This document shows positions 1 to 6,814 of a stretch of DNA of 12,955 bases, piece after piece. The DNA is from JANMEX01 sp031423755 (GTDB taxonomy: Bacteria; Pseudomonadota; Alphaproteobacteria; Rhizobiales; Rhizobiaceae): NCBI GenBank assembly GCA_031423755.1, contig JANPGC010000051.1:1-12955 (forward strand), in the 5' to 3' direction. A program made the position numbers and the translations under genes. Every line of letters starts with the position of its first letter. Positions within the stretch are counted from its first letter, which is position 1. The notes under the pieces were generated by a model. The model ran no database searches. It saw only the letters and a list, made by a program, of their open reading frames with translations, and was not told where the DNA came from.

Positions 1-45
1 GCGGCGCAGGCCGCGCCTGCTGCGCAAAACGCGCCGCTGCAATAG
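1..45 (+). CDS. Possible C-terminal tail of an upstream gene (partial)
   Basis: Frame 1 is open from the window edge to a TAG at 43-45 and reads AAQAAPAAQNAPLQ. An Ala/Pro/Gln-rich tail of this kind is common at the end of alphaproteobacterial proteins, and the stop is followed by non-coding sequence. Only 14 residues are visible, so no function can be given. Another explanation is that this is plain GC-rich intergenic DNA. Confidence 0.3.
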   Translation, partial: AAQAAPAAQNAPLQ

Positions 46-68
46 CACCTGGAGGCGCCTGCGATGCT

Positions 69-93
69 GACCGGGCGCTGATCAGCTCCGGTC
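69..93 (+). terminator. Candidate stem-loop between convergent genes
   Basis: GACCGG (69-74) pairs exactly with CCGGTC (88-93), and the interior contains the palindrome GCTGATCAGC (77-86), so a nested hairpin can form. It lies 23 nt after the possible stop at 45, between two convergent transcription units, where a terminator is expected. No T-tract follows on either strand, so it is not a textbook intrinsic terminator. The rest of 46-288 holds no gene I can support. Confidence 0.25.
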
Positions 94-288
94 ATGTTCG
101 GTTCGCCGAAGTGGATCGGCTGGCTTGTGATGTATGGTAAAGTGCTCTCCTTCACAACAGAGCGGTCTCTGGTCCTTGTGCGCCGCAGGCAAACTCGAGT
201 TGGTCTCGCCTTGCCGATCAGAGTGTGGTGGTGAGAAAAGGCTCAGCCGATTGGCAGAGATCATGAAGGCCGCAATCTGCTGCGCCAC

Positions 289-2022
289 TTACCAAATCCG
301 CTTGCGCAGAACCTTGATGACGATTTGGCCTTCATTCACCTCCGTCATGAGACTGGACGGAAGCTGACTCTTCTCGGCAACAAGGCTGGTTGCGACATCG
401 CTGCGCCAATAGTCGGTGTGCGTGACGATGTTGGGGAGCACCCAACCGGGGCGCGTGATCTTTACGGCCATCTGCGAGATGCCATGGCCGAACAGCTGTT
501 TGACCGGCCCGCCGATGAAATCGCCGCCAAAGATCAGCTTGCGGATCGGATCATAGATTGCCAGCCAGCGCGTTGCGGCAAACATTGCGCCGTGATGTGG
601 AATTTTGCTGCCCGCCTTGTGGCTGTAGAATGTGAAGCCGTCTTTCTCGCTGGAGCCGGCCTTCGCCTTTTCGAGCACAGGCGGACAGGTTGGGAAACGC
701 CGCTCGTCTATGTTCTTCTGGAACCTTGGCCAATCGCGTGACATCAGAAAATCCGCGCGTGCAAGCGGCGATCCCATCGTTATGAAATCGGATATCCGCC
801 AAGCGGCCTTTTCGGCGCGCATCGTCACAGCGATGCTGGATTGCAGCCCTGCAAGCGCATTGTGCTGTGCGTCGGACTGGACACTGGAATAGACGGGCAA
901 GTCCGCCATGTCGTCCATTGCCTTGATTGCGGCATCAGGCACCTTGTGGAAGCTGCTTATGTTGCGCTGCGCCCAGAAAATCCGCATCACATCATAGGCG
1001 ACAATTGACCCGAGACTGTGCGCAATGACAATGATGCGGTCATACTCAGACTGATCAGTTTCAATGCCATCCTTGTACGCCTTCCGGTCATGCAGTTCGG
1101 TCAACAGCGAGATGCCGCGCTCGCGGATCGCCTTCCGTCCGGCGATCAAGTCAGGGTCCACGCCGACATAGCGCGCCACATCGCCAAAATAGGGAACACC
1201 AAACTTTGTGACGCCAAACCACACCAGCGCTGCGATGAGCACCTGTATCCATTTGGCGCGAATCAGATGACAAAAAACAGATGCCGCTTCGCAATCGCAG
1301 CCCTCGGGCGGGCAGCTTGCATCGGCAAAAGTCAGCTCGCGCCACGGCAAGCCATGCCACGCGGCTGCAGCCACCGTCCCGACGATGAGAACTGGTGAAA
1401 CGAAAGTCCAGTTGATGGAGAGGGAGCGTGCAGCATTGGGGGCTGTCCGGCGGTCCCTGACGTGCCGCCCGCTTTCATAAACGAGGAACAGAAGAAGCAG
1501 ACAGCAAAAGACCGCCAAAATGATTATCTGCGCCGGGCTCGGATTTCCTTTCGCGGAACCCATGAAATCCGTGAATTGTTTCACCGGGTTGCTTGTCAAA
1601 AGCGGGCCAAGCCAGACCAGAGTGCCCAATACAACCGCCCACAAGAATATCCAGATCCGCCACACTTCCTTTGGCACTTGATGCGGCCAGCGCAGCATGA
1701 GGCCGGCCACCCAGCCGCGAAGCTGGGCGAAAGAGCCGCCGCCGAGCAAGTCGGCATAATAAAGCTCATAGAAATCCGTGTTCGGCTCCTCGCCGCTCCC
1801 GGTGACACGTATGCGCGCCAGTTCGGCCGAACCGGTGGCCTGATCGGGAATGATAAATACGCCGCGCTTATCCGCCAGTGTCTCCGCAAGCACCCTGAGC
1901 GTTTCCATCGGCCGCTGTTCGCCCATGCCGTGGACAACGACGACAGCCTGCTTGCGCCTCTCGGCCTTGACAGGCGCAGCTCCCGCGCCCACAGGTTTGG
2001 AGATTGCCGCCTCGCCAGCCAT
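289..2022 (-). CDS. Membrane-anchored alpha/beta-hydrolase-like protein, unknown substrate
   Basis: 577 aa. The ATG at 2022 follows a strong GGAGGGG ribosome-binding site. The N-terminus has a beta-strand plus HG turn, VVVVHGMGEQ (residues 27-36), typical of the first strand and oxyanion loop of alpha/beta hydrolases. Hydrophobic helices follow at about 121-142, 164-182, 205-222 and 258-275. The nucleophile elbow IVIAHSLGS then appears with Ser336, followed by FITMGSPLA (413-421), which resembles the GSP segment of lipases. Asp491 and His535 (in HTDYW) are candidate triad partners by order. A loop at 237-251 carries four cysteines (237, 242, 244, 251), possibly disulfide-bonded or metal-binding. 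What is seen is a hydrolase core interrupted by a membrane insert; an esterase or lipase role is inferred, and the substrate is unknown. It lies 123 bp downstream of pntB on the same strand and probably has its own promoter. I do not recognise a named family. Confidence 0.85.
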   Translation of the reverse strand: MAGEAAISKPVGAGAAPVKAERRKQAVVVVHGMGEQRPMETLRVLAETLADKRGVFIIPDQATGSAELARIRVTGSGEEPNTDFYELYYADLLGGGSFAQLRGWVAGLMLRWPHQVPKEVWRIWIFLWAVVLGTLVWLGPLLTSNPVKQFTDFMGSAKGNPSPAQIIILAVFCCLLLLFLVYESGRHVRDRRTAPNAARSLSINWTFVSPVLIVGTVAAAAWHGLPWRELTFADASCPPEGCDCEAASVFCHLIRAKWIQVLIAALVWFGVTKFGVPYFGDVARYVGVDPDLIAGRKAIRERGISLLTELHDRKAYKDGIETDQSEYDRIIVIAHSLGSIVAYDVMRIFWAQRNISSFHKVPDAAIKAMDDMADLPVYSSVQSDAQHNALAGLQSSIAVTMRAEKAAWRISDFITMGSPLARADFLMSRDWPRFQKNIDERRFPTCPPVLEKAKAGSSEKDGFTFYSHKAGSKIPHHGAMFAATRWLAIYDPIRKLIFGGDFIGGPVKQLFGHGISQMAVKITRPGWVLPNIVTHTDYWRSDVATSLVAEKSQLPSSLMTEVNEGQIVIKVLRKRIW

Positions 2023-2052
2023 CTGCCCCTCCTGCCGGTGTGTTCGACAAGA

Positions 2053-2081
2053 AGGCTACACCTGCCCTAAAGGAAGGTCAA
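2053..2081 (-). promoter_or_regulatory. Possible sigma70-type promoter for the hydrolase gene
   Basis: Read on the minus strand, TTGACC (2081-2076) is followed after 17 nt by TAGCCT (2058-2053). The -35 matches consensus at five of six positions and the spacing is ideal, but the -10 is weak. Initiation would fall near 2046, about 24 nt before the ATG. If real, it separates the hydrolase gene from the pnt operon. Confidence 0.35.
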
Positions 2082-2145
2082 TCTGCGGTGGCAAACAGGA
2101 CTTGGTGAATTGTCGGGGCCGGTGCTGCTCAGGCGATAATGCCGT

Positions 2146-3549
2146 TCACCGATCCAGCGCCTTCACAATATCATCCGTCATCTTCTTCGCATCGCCCAAG
2201 AGCATCATCGTGCCATCGCTGTAAAACAGCGAGTTGTCGATACCGGCATAGCCAGACGCCATTGAGCGCTTGAGGAACAGACAGGTGCCCGCCTTGTCCA
2301 CGTCCAAAATGGGCATGCCGTAGATCGGCGACGACTTGTCATCACGCGCAGACGGATTGGTAACGTCATTGGCCCCGATGACAAACGCCACGTCGGCGCT
2401 GGCAAATTCGGAATTGATGTCTTCCAGTTCAAACACTTCGTCATAAGGCACATTGGCTTCGGCCAACAGCACGTTCATGTGCCCCGGCATGCGGCCTGCC
2501 ACCGGGTGGATGGCATATTTCACTTCCACGCCATTGGCCTTCAGCTTGTCAGCCATCTCGCGCAAGGCATGCTGCGCCTGGCTCACCGCCATGCCATAGC
2601 CTGGCACGATGATCACCTTCGAGGCATTCTTCATCAGGAAGGCGGCGTCGTCTGCCGAGCCCTGCTTGACCGGCTTGTTGGAATTGTCCTCGCCGCTGCC
2701 ACCGATCACCGTCTCGCCGCCAAAGCCGCCGAGAATGACCGAGATGAACGAGCGGTTCATGCCCTTGCACATGATATAGGAAAGGATCGCACCGGACGAT
2801 CCAACCAGCGCGCCGGTGATGATCAGCGCCAGATTGCCGAGCGTAAAGCCGATGCCCGCCGCCGCCCAGCCCGAATAGGAGTTGAGCATCGAGACCACCA
2901 CCGGCATGTCCGCGCCGCCAATCGGGATAATCATGAGCACGCCGAGCGCCAACGAAACGGCAACGATCAGCCAGAAAATGAAGTGGCTTTCGGTCATTAC
3001 CAGTAGCCCAATCAGAACCACCAACGAAATGCCAAGCCCCGCGTTCACAAAATGCCGCATCGGCAGCATGATCGGCTTGCCGGACATGCGCCCGTCGAGC
3101 TTCAAAAATGCAATGATCGAGCCGGTGAACGTCACCGCGCCGATGGCGACGCCAAGCGACATTTCAACAAGCGCCTGCCCGTGAATCGAGCCGACCGCAC
3201 CGATGCCGAAGCTTTCCGGCGCGTAAAGCGCAGCGGCTGCCACCATAACAGCGGCAAGGCCGACCAGCGAATGGAACGCCGCGACCAGCTGCGGCATCGC
3301 CGTCATTGGAATCTTGCGCGCAATGTAAGCACCAGCGCCGCCGCCAATGCCGAGCCCGGCAAGAATCAGCGCGAAACTGCCGAATGACAGGCCCGTCAGA
3401 AACAGCGTCGTCACGATGGCAATGCCCATGCCGATCATGCCGTATTGGTTGCCCTGACGGCTGGTGGTCGGGTGTGAAAGGCCGCGCAGCGCCAGAATGA
3501 ACAGGACGCCGGAGACAAGGTAAAGGAAGGCAGCAAAGCTGGCTGACAT
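2146..3549 (-). CDS. pntB: NAD(P) transhydrogenase subunit beta (PntB)
   Basis: 467 aa, normal length for the family. Together with PntAa and PntAb it forms the inner-membrane enzyme that uses the proton-motive force to drive hydride transfer from NADH to NADP+, supplying NADPH. Residues 1-260 are a multi-helix membrane domain (dII). It keeps the histidine of the proton path (His93 in AFHSLVGLAA) and Asn223 in MLNSYSGWAAAG. The C-terminal dIII domain binds NADP(H) and shows GYGMAVSQAQ (317-326), HPVAGRMPGHMNV (348-360), GANDVTNP (392-399) and KRSM (427-430), all intact. A polar linker at about 280-300 joins the domains. The ATG at 3549 lies 12 bp after the pntAb stop, so the two are cotranscribed. 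It is the last of the three pnt genes. No convincing terminator is seen between its stop and 2022. Confidence 0.98.
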   Translation of the reverse strand: MSASFAAFLYLVSGVLFILALRGLSHPTTSRQGNQYGMIGMGIAIVTTLFLTGLSFGSFALILAGLGIGGGAGAYIARKIPMTAMPQLVAAFHSLVGLAAVMVAAAALYAPESFGIGAVGSIHGQALVEMSLGVAIGAVTFTGSIIAFLKLDGRMSGKPIMLPMRHFVNAGLGISLVVLIGLLVMTESHFIFWLIVAVSLALGVLMIIPIGGADMPVVVSMLNSYSGWAAAGIGFTLGNLALIITGALVGSSGAILSYIMCKGMNRSFISVILGGFGGETVIGGSGEDNSNKPVKQGSADDAAFLMKNASKVIIVPGYGMAVSQAQHALREMADKLKANGVEVKYAIHPVAGRMPGHMNVLLAEANVPYDEVFELEDINSEFASADVAFVIGANDVTNPSARDDKSSPIYGMPILDVDKAGTCLFLKRSMASGYAGIDNSLFYSDGTMMLLGDAKKMTDDIVKALDR

Positions 3550-3561
3550 GGGATACTGACC

Positions 3562-3975
3562 TTACTTTTCTTTTTTCTTGTACATCGCCAGCATCCGCTG
3601 GGTGACAAGAAAGCCGCCGAAAATATTCACCGATGCGAGCACCAGTGCAATGAAGCCGAAGAGTGTCGCCGTGCCGGAGAGCGAAAGCCCGACCGACAGC
3701 AGCGCGCCAACCACGATAACCGAGGAAATGGCATTGGTGACCGCCATCAGCGGCGTATGCAGCGCCGGTGTCACCGACCAGACCACATAGTAGCCGACGA
3801 AGATTGCCAGAACGAAGATCGCCAGCTGAAACACAAACGGATCAATCGCGCCGCCGCTCGCGCCATGGGCGATGGCGCCAGCCGCATCCGGCAGTGTTTC
3901 CGCAGCCTGGCGCACGGCGTCTGCCGCCTGGCTTAAGCCCTCAAGGGCCTTGTCGAGTGTCGGGTTGGCCATCAT
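3562..3975 (-). CDS. pntAb: NAD(P) transhydrogenase subunit alpha, membrane part (PntAb)
   Basis: 137 aa. This is the separate membrane (dII) portion of the alpha subunit, as in the three-subunit transhydrogenases of many alphaproteobacteria; in E. coli it is fused to the NAD(H)-binding domain. The N-terminal 45 residues are Ala-rich and amphipathic. Three membrane helices follow at roughly 47-67, 78-98 and 102-123, with the family-typical stretch VTPALHTPLMAVTNAISS in the middle. A basic tail ends the protein. The ATG at 3975 overlaps the pntAa stop (ATGA), indicating translational coupling. A second ATG directly after it (3972) is better spaced from the GGGAG ribosome-binding site, so the true protein may be 136 aa. 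There are no defects. Confidence 0.97.
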   Translation of the reverse strand: MMANPTLDKALEGLSQAADAVRQAAETLPDAAGAIAHGASGGAIDPFVFQLAIFVLAIFVGYYVVWSVTPALHTPLMAVTNAISSVIVVGALLSVGLSLSGTATLFGFIALVLASVNIFGGFLVTQRMLAMYKKKEK

Positions 3976-5213
3976 TCAGCTCCCTTGGCTTTGGATGCAG
4001 GTTTCTTCGCCGGTGCGGACTTTTTGGAGGCAGCATTTGGCGCGGCCGGCTTGGCTTCCATGACCGGTGCAGCAGCGAGCGCCGTCACAGCAAACGCCGG
4101 GTGCACAACCGCCCCGCCATGCGTCAAAAGCGTTGCCTTGACCAGCTCATCTTCCGGGTTGATCGAAAACAGCTTGGTGTCTTTGGAAACCATCGTCTCG
4201 AGGAACGACACAAGGTTCTTGGCATAAAGCAATGATGACGAGGCCGCGATGCGGCCCGGCACGTTCAGATGCCCGACGATCTTCACATCGCCGACCATGA
4301 CAACCTTGCCCGCAACCGCGCCTTCAACATTACCGCCGCGCTCGACAGCAAGGTCTACGATCACCGAACCCGGCTTCATCGCCGCAACCATCTCCTTGGA
4401 CACGAGCCGCGGCGCCGGACGGCCCGGGATCAGCGCCGTGGTGATGACAATGTCCTGCTTGGCAATGTGCTCGGCAACGAGCGCCGCCTGCTTGGCCCTG
4501 TATGCCGCCGACATTTCCTTGGCATAGCCGCCAGCCGTTTCAGCGGCCTTGAACTCATCGTCCTCAACCGCAATGAATTTTGCGCCCAGCGAGGCAACCT
4601 GTTCCTTTGCCGCCGGACGCACGTCCGTGGCGGTCACAATGGCACCCAGACGCCGTGCAGTGGCAATTGCCTGCAAACCGGCAACGCCTGCGCCCATCAC
4701 AAACACCTTGGCGGCGGCAACGGTGCCCGCTGCCGTCATCATCATCGGCAGGGCGCGGTCATATTCCGCAGAAGCGTCAATCACCGCCTGATACCCGGCA
4801 AGATTGGCCTGTGATGACAAGACATCCATCACCTGGGCACGCGTGATGCGCGGCATGAATTCCATCGAGAACGCGGAAATCCCGGCATCGGCCATGGCTT
4901 TCACCGCATCATTCTGGCCGTACGGATCCATCGTCGCAATCACCGCCGCGCCTTTTTTGTATGACTTGACCTCGGACGCAGACGGCCGGCGAACCTTTAA
5001 AACCACATCAGCGGATTTGCCGTCCGAAGCCGAGCCGATCTTGGCACCAGCGGCTGCAAATGCATCGTCTGTGACGCGCGAGGCATGCCCGGCACCTTTC
5101 TCGACAATCACGTCGAACCCGAGGCCGACAAGTTTCTTCACCGAATCAGGCGATGCGCCAACGCGCGTCTCCACCGGATCGGTTTCCTTGGGAACAAAGA
5201 CAATCTGCGCCAA
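3972..5213 (-). CDS. pntAa: NAD(P) transhydrogenase subunit alpha, NAD(H)-binding part (PntAa)
   Basis: 413 aa from the TTG at 5213. This is the cytosolic dI domain, which binds NAD(H) and passes hydride to NADP+ on PntB. It shows the substrate loop RAQVMD (about residues 125-130), then SSQANLAGYQAVIDA, the Rossmann motif GAGVAGLQAIATARRLGA (174-191), and TTALIPGRPAPRLV (258-271). The TTG start is chosen because AAGGTGA lies 5-6 nt upstream and the protein then begins AQIVFVPKE, as in relatives. A GTG at 5228 would add five residues but has a poorer ribosome-binding site. An oddity is the C-terminal tail of about 25 residues (from about 389) rich in Lys, Ala and Pro, beyond the usual end of dI. 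The gene lies 66 bp downstream of the cox subunit IV gene and overlaps pntAb by 4 nt. Confidence 0.97.
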   Translation of the reverse strand: MAQIVFVPKETDPVETRVGASPDSVKKLVGLGFDVIVEKGAGHASRVTDDAFAAAGAKIGSASDGKSADVVLKVRRPSASEVKSYKKGAAVIATMDPYGQNDAVKAMADAGISAFSMEFMPRITRAQVMDVLSSQANLAGYQAVIDASAEYDRALPMMMTAAGTVAAAKVFVMGAGVAGLQAIATARRLGAIVTATDVRPAAKEQVASLGAKFIAVEDDEFKAAETAGGYAKEMSAAYRAKQAALVAEHIAKQDIVITTALIPGRPAPRLVSKEMVAAMKPGSVIVDLAVERGGNVEGAVAGKVVMVGDVKIVGHLNVPGRIAASSSLLYAKNLVSFLETMVSKDTKLFSINPEDELVKATLLTHGGAVVHPAFAVTALAAAPVMEAKPAAPNAASKKSAPAKKPASKAKGAE

Positions 5214-5279
5214 TGCGGTCACCTTCACATTTCAACTCAAGCCACTTCAGCCGACTGGCCGCCACTTGAAAACAACAAA

Positions 5280-5504
5280 TTACATCGTGACGTAAGCTGC
5301 GCCCAAAATCACAAGCAACAGCAAGGTTCCGGAGAAAAACCCGCCCACGAAAAAGCCGAAAGCCATCGCAGCCATCAGGCCGACGCAAGCGACCGTCCCC
5401 CACTTGGCCAGCCCGAGAAAGCGGCCATACGTCTTGTCGTGCTCGGAATAGTCCATCGGCGCGCCAACTTCGAGCGGACCGGTATTTTGCGAATGTTCAG
5501 CCAT
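5280..5504 (-). CDS. aa3-type cytochrome c oxidase subunit IV family protein
   Basis: 74 aa. The N-terminus carries MDYSEHDKTYGRFL (residues 17-30), the signature of the bacterial aa3-type oxidase subunit IV family (COX4_pro_2). A hydrophobic C-terminal half (about 35-73) forms one long or two short membrane segments. The family member in the Paracoccus/Rhodobacter enzyme is a small single-helix subunit of unclear function. The ATG at 5504 is chosen over longer upstream extensions because it follows GGAGGG at good spacing and starts right before the conserved part. The same gene next to pntAa is, to my knowledge, a common arrangement in Hyphomicrobiales, although no other oxidase gene is present here. 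It is likely the first gene of the cox-pntAa-pntAb-pntB operon, since no terminator is seen in the following 66 bp. Confidence 0.9.
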   Translation of the reverse strand: MAEHSQNTGPLEVGAPMDYSEHDKTYGRFLGLAKWGTVACVGLMAAMAFGFFVGGFFSGTLLLLVILGAAYVTM

Positions 5505-5534
5505 AATGCCCTCCAAGAAAATGCCCTTCAAGAA
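5505..5534 (-). repeat. 15-bp tandem repeat duplicating the ribosome-binding site of the cox IV gene
   Basis: Two adjacent 15-bp units directly precede the ATG. On the minus strand they read TTCTTGAAGGGCATT and TTCTTGGAGGGCATT and differ at one base. The start-proximal copy has the stronger Shine-Dalgarno (GGAGGG); the distal copy has GAAGGG. Each unit therefore contains a ribosome-binding site. The length is a multiple of three and the frame is open through both units, but translation across them is not suggested by conservation. Confidence 0.85.
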
Positions 5535-5760
5535 TTGGATCGTCGGGTGTTCAAATGAGCTTGTTTGAGCGTGCAATCTTGCGATCTGGTTAGGCGTGCG
5601 AGGCGACGCGGCATTCATACCGCAAGCATTGCACAACGCAGCCAGAGCGCAAAAGAACACGCTGAAAAAAACGCACTCGAAAGCCCGATGGACTCATGCT
5701 TTGGCAATAGACAAAAGCGCGCCGGAGAGCAATCGCAGAAAATACTGCCAGCAGCCTGCT

Positions 5761-6534
5761 TCAGACCGCCACGGGCCGGAAACTTGCGGCCCCGAAAAGC
5801 TGCGGATTGGCGTATCGCGCCGACGGAAGAATATTGACTGGCGGATAGTTCAGCTCTTCGCTGGGCGCAAACATCATCTTCTGCTCCCAATACTGCGATT
5901 TGAAAAACGGCAACCGCGTTTCAAGCCGCGCGCGAATGTCGTCAATCCGCGCGCCAAGCAGCATCATCGGCACAGTGAATCCATGCACCGTCTGCGGCGG
6001 CTCCATATCGACAGACCCGAAACTGCGGCGATAGAAAGACGCAGCGTCCGAGCGCACAAATGTCATGCAGTGTGAAGCATCGAAATACTCTGACGCCATC
6101 GCAGCCACGCGCAGCGTCAGGAACGGTATTGCCGGATATTGCCACAGCATTTGATGATCTGCCGCAAATCGTGAAGGATCAACATAGCATTTCCCTCCTT
6201 CGACCAGCTGTGCCGCCCGCGCCGGGAAGAAGGATGCCGTCGGCCCGTGCAGATGCCGGGACGATGTGACGTGAATCCGGACTGTGCTGGTCAGCACTTC
6301 GTCAATGTAGACACCGATCACATAGCAATCTTCAGACCGGTCATACGTGTCAACAAATGATCCAAATTGCTTCGCGTCGATAAACTCCCTGTTGTTGTAA
6401 GAGGCGCTTCTGAGTTTCTCGATGGCCGCCATGTCCTCAACGGACGTCATGCGGCGATATTCCACACGATCCAGAAGATTGAACATGCTTCCGAGGAAGG
6501 CCCGGTTGGATTGCCCGGAATCCGTTGTGTTCAT
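5761..6534 (-). CDS. FeeM/LuxI-fold N-acyl amino acid synthase-like protein
   Basis: 257 aa from the ATG at 6534 (a GTG at 6561 would add nine residues; neither has a clear ribosome-binding site). The order of motifs matches the autoinducer-synthase/FeeM branch of the GNAT acyltransferases: Arg42 in LRSASY, an acidic VDTYD (61-65), STVRIH with Arg86, then CYVDPSRF (116-123) equivalent to the E/D-x-SRF box, and a GNAT-like FYRRSFGS (167-174). Known FeeM enzymes join a fatty acyl chain from acyl-ACP to an amino acid such as tyrosine; LuxI enzymes make acyl-homoserine lactones. Here the amine acceptor and acyl chain are unknown. No signal peptide or membrane helix is seen, so the protein is probably cytosolic. 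The C-terminal 50 residues are less family-like. It lies 280 bp downstream of a GGDEF-EAL gene on the same strand, with its own likely promoter. No luxR-like regulator is present in the window. Confidence 0.75.
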   Translation of the reverse strand: MNTTDSGQSNRAFLGSMFNLLDRVEYRRMTSVEDMAAIEKLRSASYNNREFIDAKQFGSFVDTYDRSEDCYVIGVYIDEVLTSTVRIHVTSSRHLHGPTASFFPARAAQLVEGGKCYVDPSRFAADHQMLWQYPAIPFLTLRVAAMASEYFDASHCMTFVRSDAASFYRRSFGSVDMEPPQTVHGFTVPMMLLGARIDDIRARLETRLPFFKSQYWEQKMMFAPSEELNYPPVNILPSARYANPQLFGAASFRPVAV

Positions 6535-6573
6535 GATTGACTGCTGCCCACTTGCGCCCACTTAACAGGATTG

Positions 6574-6592
6574 GTGTCCCGTATCAGGACAC
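6574..6592. promoter_or_regulatory. 19-bp perfect dyad GTGTCC-N7-GGACAC upstream of the FeeM-like gene
   Basis: GTGTCC (6574-6579) and GGACAC (6587-6592) are perfect inverted repeats separated by 7 nt, 40 bp before the chosen start. The dyad sits immediately downstream of the predicted -10 (6593-6598), so it would cover the transcription start: a position suited to a repressor operator, or a hairpin at the 5' end of the message. Confidence 0.45.
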
Positions 6593-6620
6593 AAGCTACG
6601 CATGTTGAGTCGCGTGTAAA
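6593..6620 (-). promoter_or_regulatory. Possible promoter of the FeeM-like gene
   Basis: On the minus strand TTTACA (6620-6615) is followed after 16 nt by TAGCTT (6598-6593). The -35 matches at five of six positions and the -10 at three. The expected start is near 6586, inside the adjacent dyad. Confidence 0.3.
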
Positions 6621-6814
6621 GACTTTTTTAACCTAGACGCGAATAAATGGTTAATTTTTCGGAGACAGAGTCCCAAAAACGATATTATTAGTAAATATGC
6701 ATTCAAACTTTGGTTGTTGAATTTATATTCAATGAGTTGAAGTCAAGGTTCCCTAGCGGCAACTTCAAGCTGTTTTCAGCGTCGCCACTGGTTTTTGGAG
6801 CATCAGTTGCCGTC

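Larger units (their letters stand above)
6562..6814. other. AT-rich intergenic spacer with several inverted repeats
   Basis: The spacer between two minus-strand genes is markedly AT-rich compared with its surroundings, especially 6610-6735. Besides the dyad and promoter listed separately it contains TTAACC/GGTTAA (6628-6633 and 6649-6654, 15-nt spacer), TTGAAT-TTAT-ATTCAA (6717-6732) and TTGAAGT/ACTTCAA (6737-6743 and 6762-6768). The last two lie between the stop of the GGDEF-EAL gene and the FeeM promoter and could take part in termination or regulation, but none has a clear T-tract. I see no gene in it. Confidence 0.5.

Noticed and set aside
82..288. 68-codon minus-strand open frame starting with GTG directly after the hydrolase stop
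   Set aside because: No ribosome-binding site, no recognisable domain, composition unlike the neighbouring genes; it also crosses the hairpin at 69-93. Kept as non-coding.
1462..2070. Long plus-strand open frames opposite the hydrolase and pnt genes (for example 1462-2070, 2479-3006, 3768-4235)
   Set aside because: They are antisense to strongly conserved genes, rich in Arg/His/Pro as expected of shadow frames in GC-rich DNA, and match no family.
5551..5568. TCAAA-N8-TTTGA upstream of the cox IV gene as an anaerobic regulator site
   Set aside because: The half-sites are in the reverse arrangement to FNR/FixK boxes and only 5 bp long; a weak dyad that may be chance.
5505..5660. N-terminal extension of the cox IV protein up to 5660
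   Set aside because: The extension has no family similarity, includes the tandem repeat, and the ATG at 5504 has the good ribosome-binding site just before the conserved region.
6574..6592. Calling the GTGTCC dyad a lux box
   Set aside because: Lux-type boxes are about 20 bp dyads with CTG/CAG-like arms upstream of the -35; this sequence and position differ, and no LuxR gene is in the window.
6717..6732. TTGAAT-TTAT-ATTCAA as an FNR/FixK box
   Set aside because: The FNR/FixK consensus is TTGAT-N4-ATCAA, 14 bp; this dyad is 16 bp with the wrong inner bases and lies far from a promoter.
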